Assembly (NCBI GenBank): GCA_019408975.1
Contig: DXVA01000245.1
Location: 1 to 6,717 of the forward strand
Direction of reading: 5' to 3'
Length of the DNA: 6,717 nucleotides
Origin: Lentisphaeria bacterium
GTDB lineage: Bacteria > Verrucomicrobiota > Lentisphaeria > Victivallales > UBA1829
The notes under the pieces were generated by a model. The model had not been told where the DNA came from. It saw only the letters and a program-made list of their open reading frames with translations, and did not search any database. This document shows, in pieces, positions 6,561-6,717 of this stretch. Made by a program: the position numbers and the translations under genes. Each line of letters begins with the position of its first letter. Position 1 is the stretch's first letter.

Positions 6561-6717
6561 ACTTTTCCTTTCCGGCTCTTTTTCAACAGGGGCCACAATT
6601 TCAAGATCAACGGTGAATAGACAAAGACAAACAGCAGATCCGCCAGACGGAAAAACATGCCGCCCCGTCCGCCGATGCATGCGAGTTCCATCAACAGTTT
6701 CCGCGCGGGACCGCAGG
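6557..6717 (-). CDS. C-terminal fragment of a membrane-associated protein, 5' part outside the window
   Basis: Fifty-two codons and a TGA stop (6559-6557) are visible; the gene begins outside the window and its first complete codon is at 6715-6713. The tail contains a hydrophobic stretch (MFFRLADLLFVFVYSPLI, then LKLWPLL) followed by a strongly basic end (KKSRKGKV), which suggests a membrane-bound or membrane-facing C-terminus with the basic tail in the cytoplasm. The TGA overlaps the ATG of the glycosyltransferase gene by two bases in an ATGA junction, so the two are almost certainly in one operon. The pairing makes a glycan-assembly protein such as another glycosyltransferase plausible, but the fragment is too short to place in a family. 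This frame is preferred over the other readings of 6561-6717 because it keeps a coherent hydrophobic-plus-basic tail and ends exactly at the next start codon. Confidence 0.72.
   Translation of the reverse strand, partial: CGPARKLLMELACIGGRGGMFFRLADLLFVFVYSPLILKLWPLLKKSRKGKV
6566..6569 (-). promoter_or_regulatory. Ribosome binding site deciding the glycosyltransferase start
   Basis: On the minus strand AAAGGAAA, with AGGA core at 6569-6566, lies five bases before the ATG at 6560. It sits inside the last codons of the upstream gene. Together with the ATGA stop/start overlap it favours 6560 over the in-frame ATG at 6680, which would overlap the upstream gene by about 120 bases. Confidence 0.75.

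Noticed and set aside
6561..6680. N-terminal extension of the glycosyltransferase to an ATG at 6680
   Set aside because: There is no ribosome binding site at that ATG, the sequence is unlike a domain, and it conflicts with the upstream gene frame that ends at the ATGA junction.

Overview
The window carries five protein genes, all on the minus strand, in two transcription blocks separated by a 232-base AT-rich intergenic region. No tRNA, rRNA, CRISPR array, insertion sequence or plus-strand gene is supported. The combination suggests a Lentisphaerota bacterium related to Victivallis: a pseudopilin-like protein with an FTLIELLVV start and a C-terminal H-X9-DG motif, a GntR/LacI chimeric regulator, and a very large secreted GH123/DUF4091-type glycosidase. 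Planctomycetota or another PVC lineage is possible. This placement is inferred from protein style, since no ribosomal marker is present.

Block A, on the right and read leftwards, holds the last 52 codons of a membrane-associated protein (6717-6557). Its stop overlaps the start of a GT8-like glycosyltransferase (6560-5640) in an ATGA junction. The pair looks like the end of a surface-glycan or cell-wall glycan assembly operon. A perfect 18-bp palindrome (5573-5590) lies 50 bases after the glycosyltransferase stop and may end this block.

Block B begins at a full-consensus sigma-70-type promoter (TTGACA, 17-bp spacer, TATAAT; 5463-5435). Three tandem 10-bp repeats overlap its -10 box, predicted transcription start and ribosome binding site. 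It encodes a GntR-HTH/LacI-sensor regulator (5407-4289). A secreted pseudopilin-like protein (4265-3555) follows 23 bases later. A giant exported glycosidase (3510 to beyond position 1, at least 1170 residues) follows after a further 44 bases. No convincing terminator lies between these genes.

The simplest reading of block B is a self-contained carbohydrate-response cassette. A sugar-sensing repressor binds its own promoter and so controls itself, the pseudopilin-like protein and the glycosidase. The glycosidase carries two N-terminal beta-sandwich-like modules and a catalytic-type Asp-Glu pair (D668-E669) like that of GH123 beta-N-acetylgalactosaminidases, so an amino-sugar glycan such as mucin or glycosaminoglycan is a plausible but unproven target. 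The role of the pseudopilin-like protein between regulator and enzyme is the least explained part of the window.
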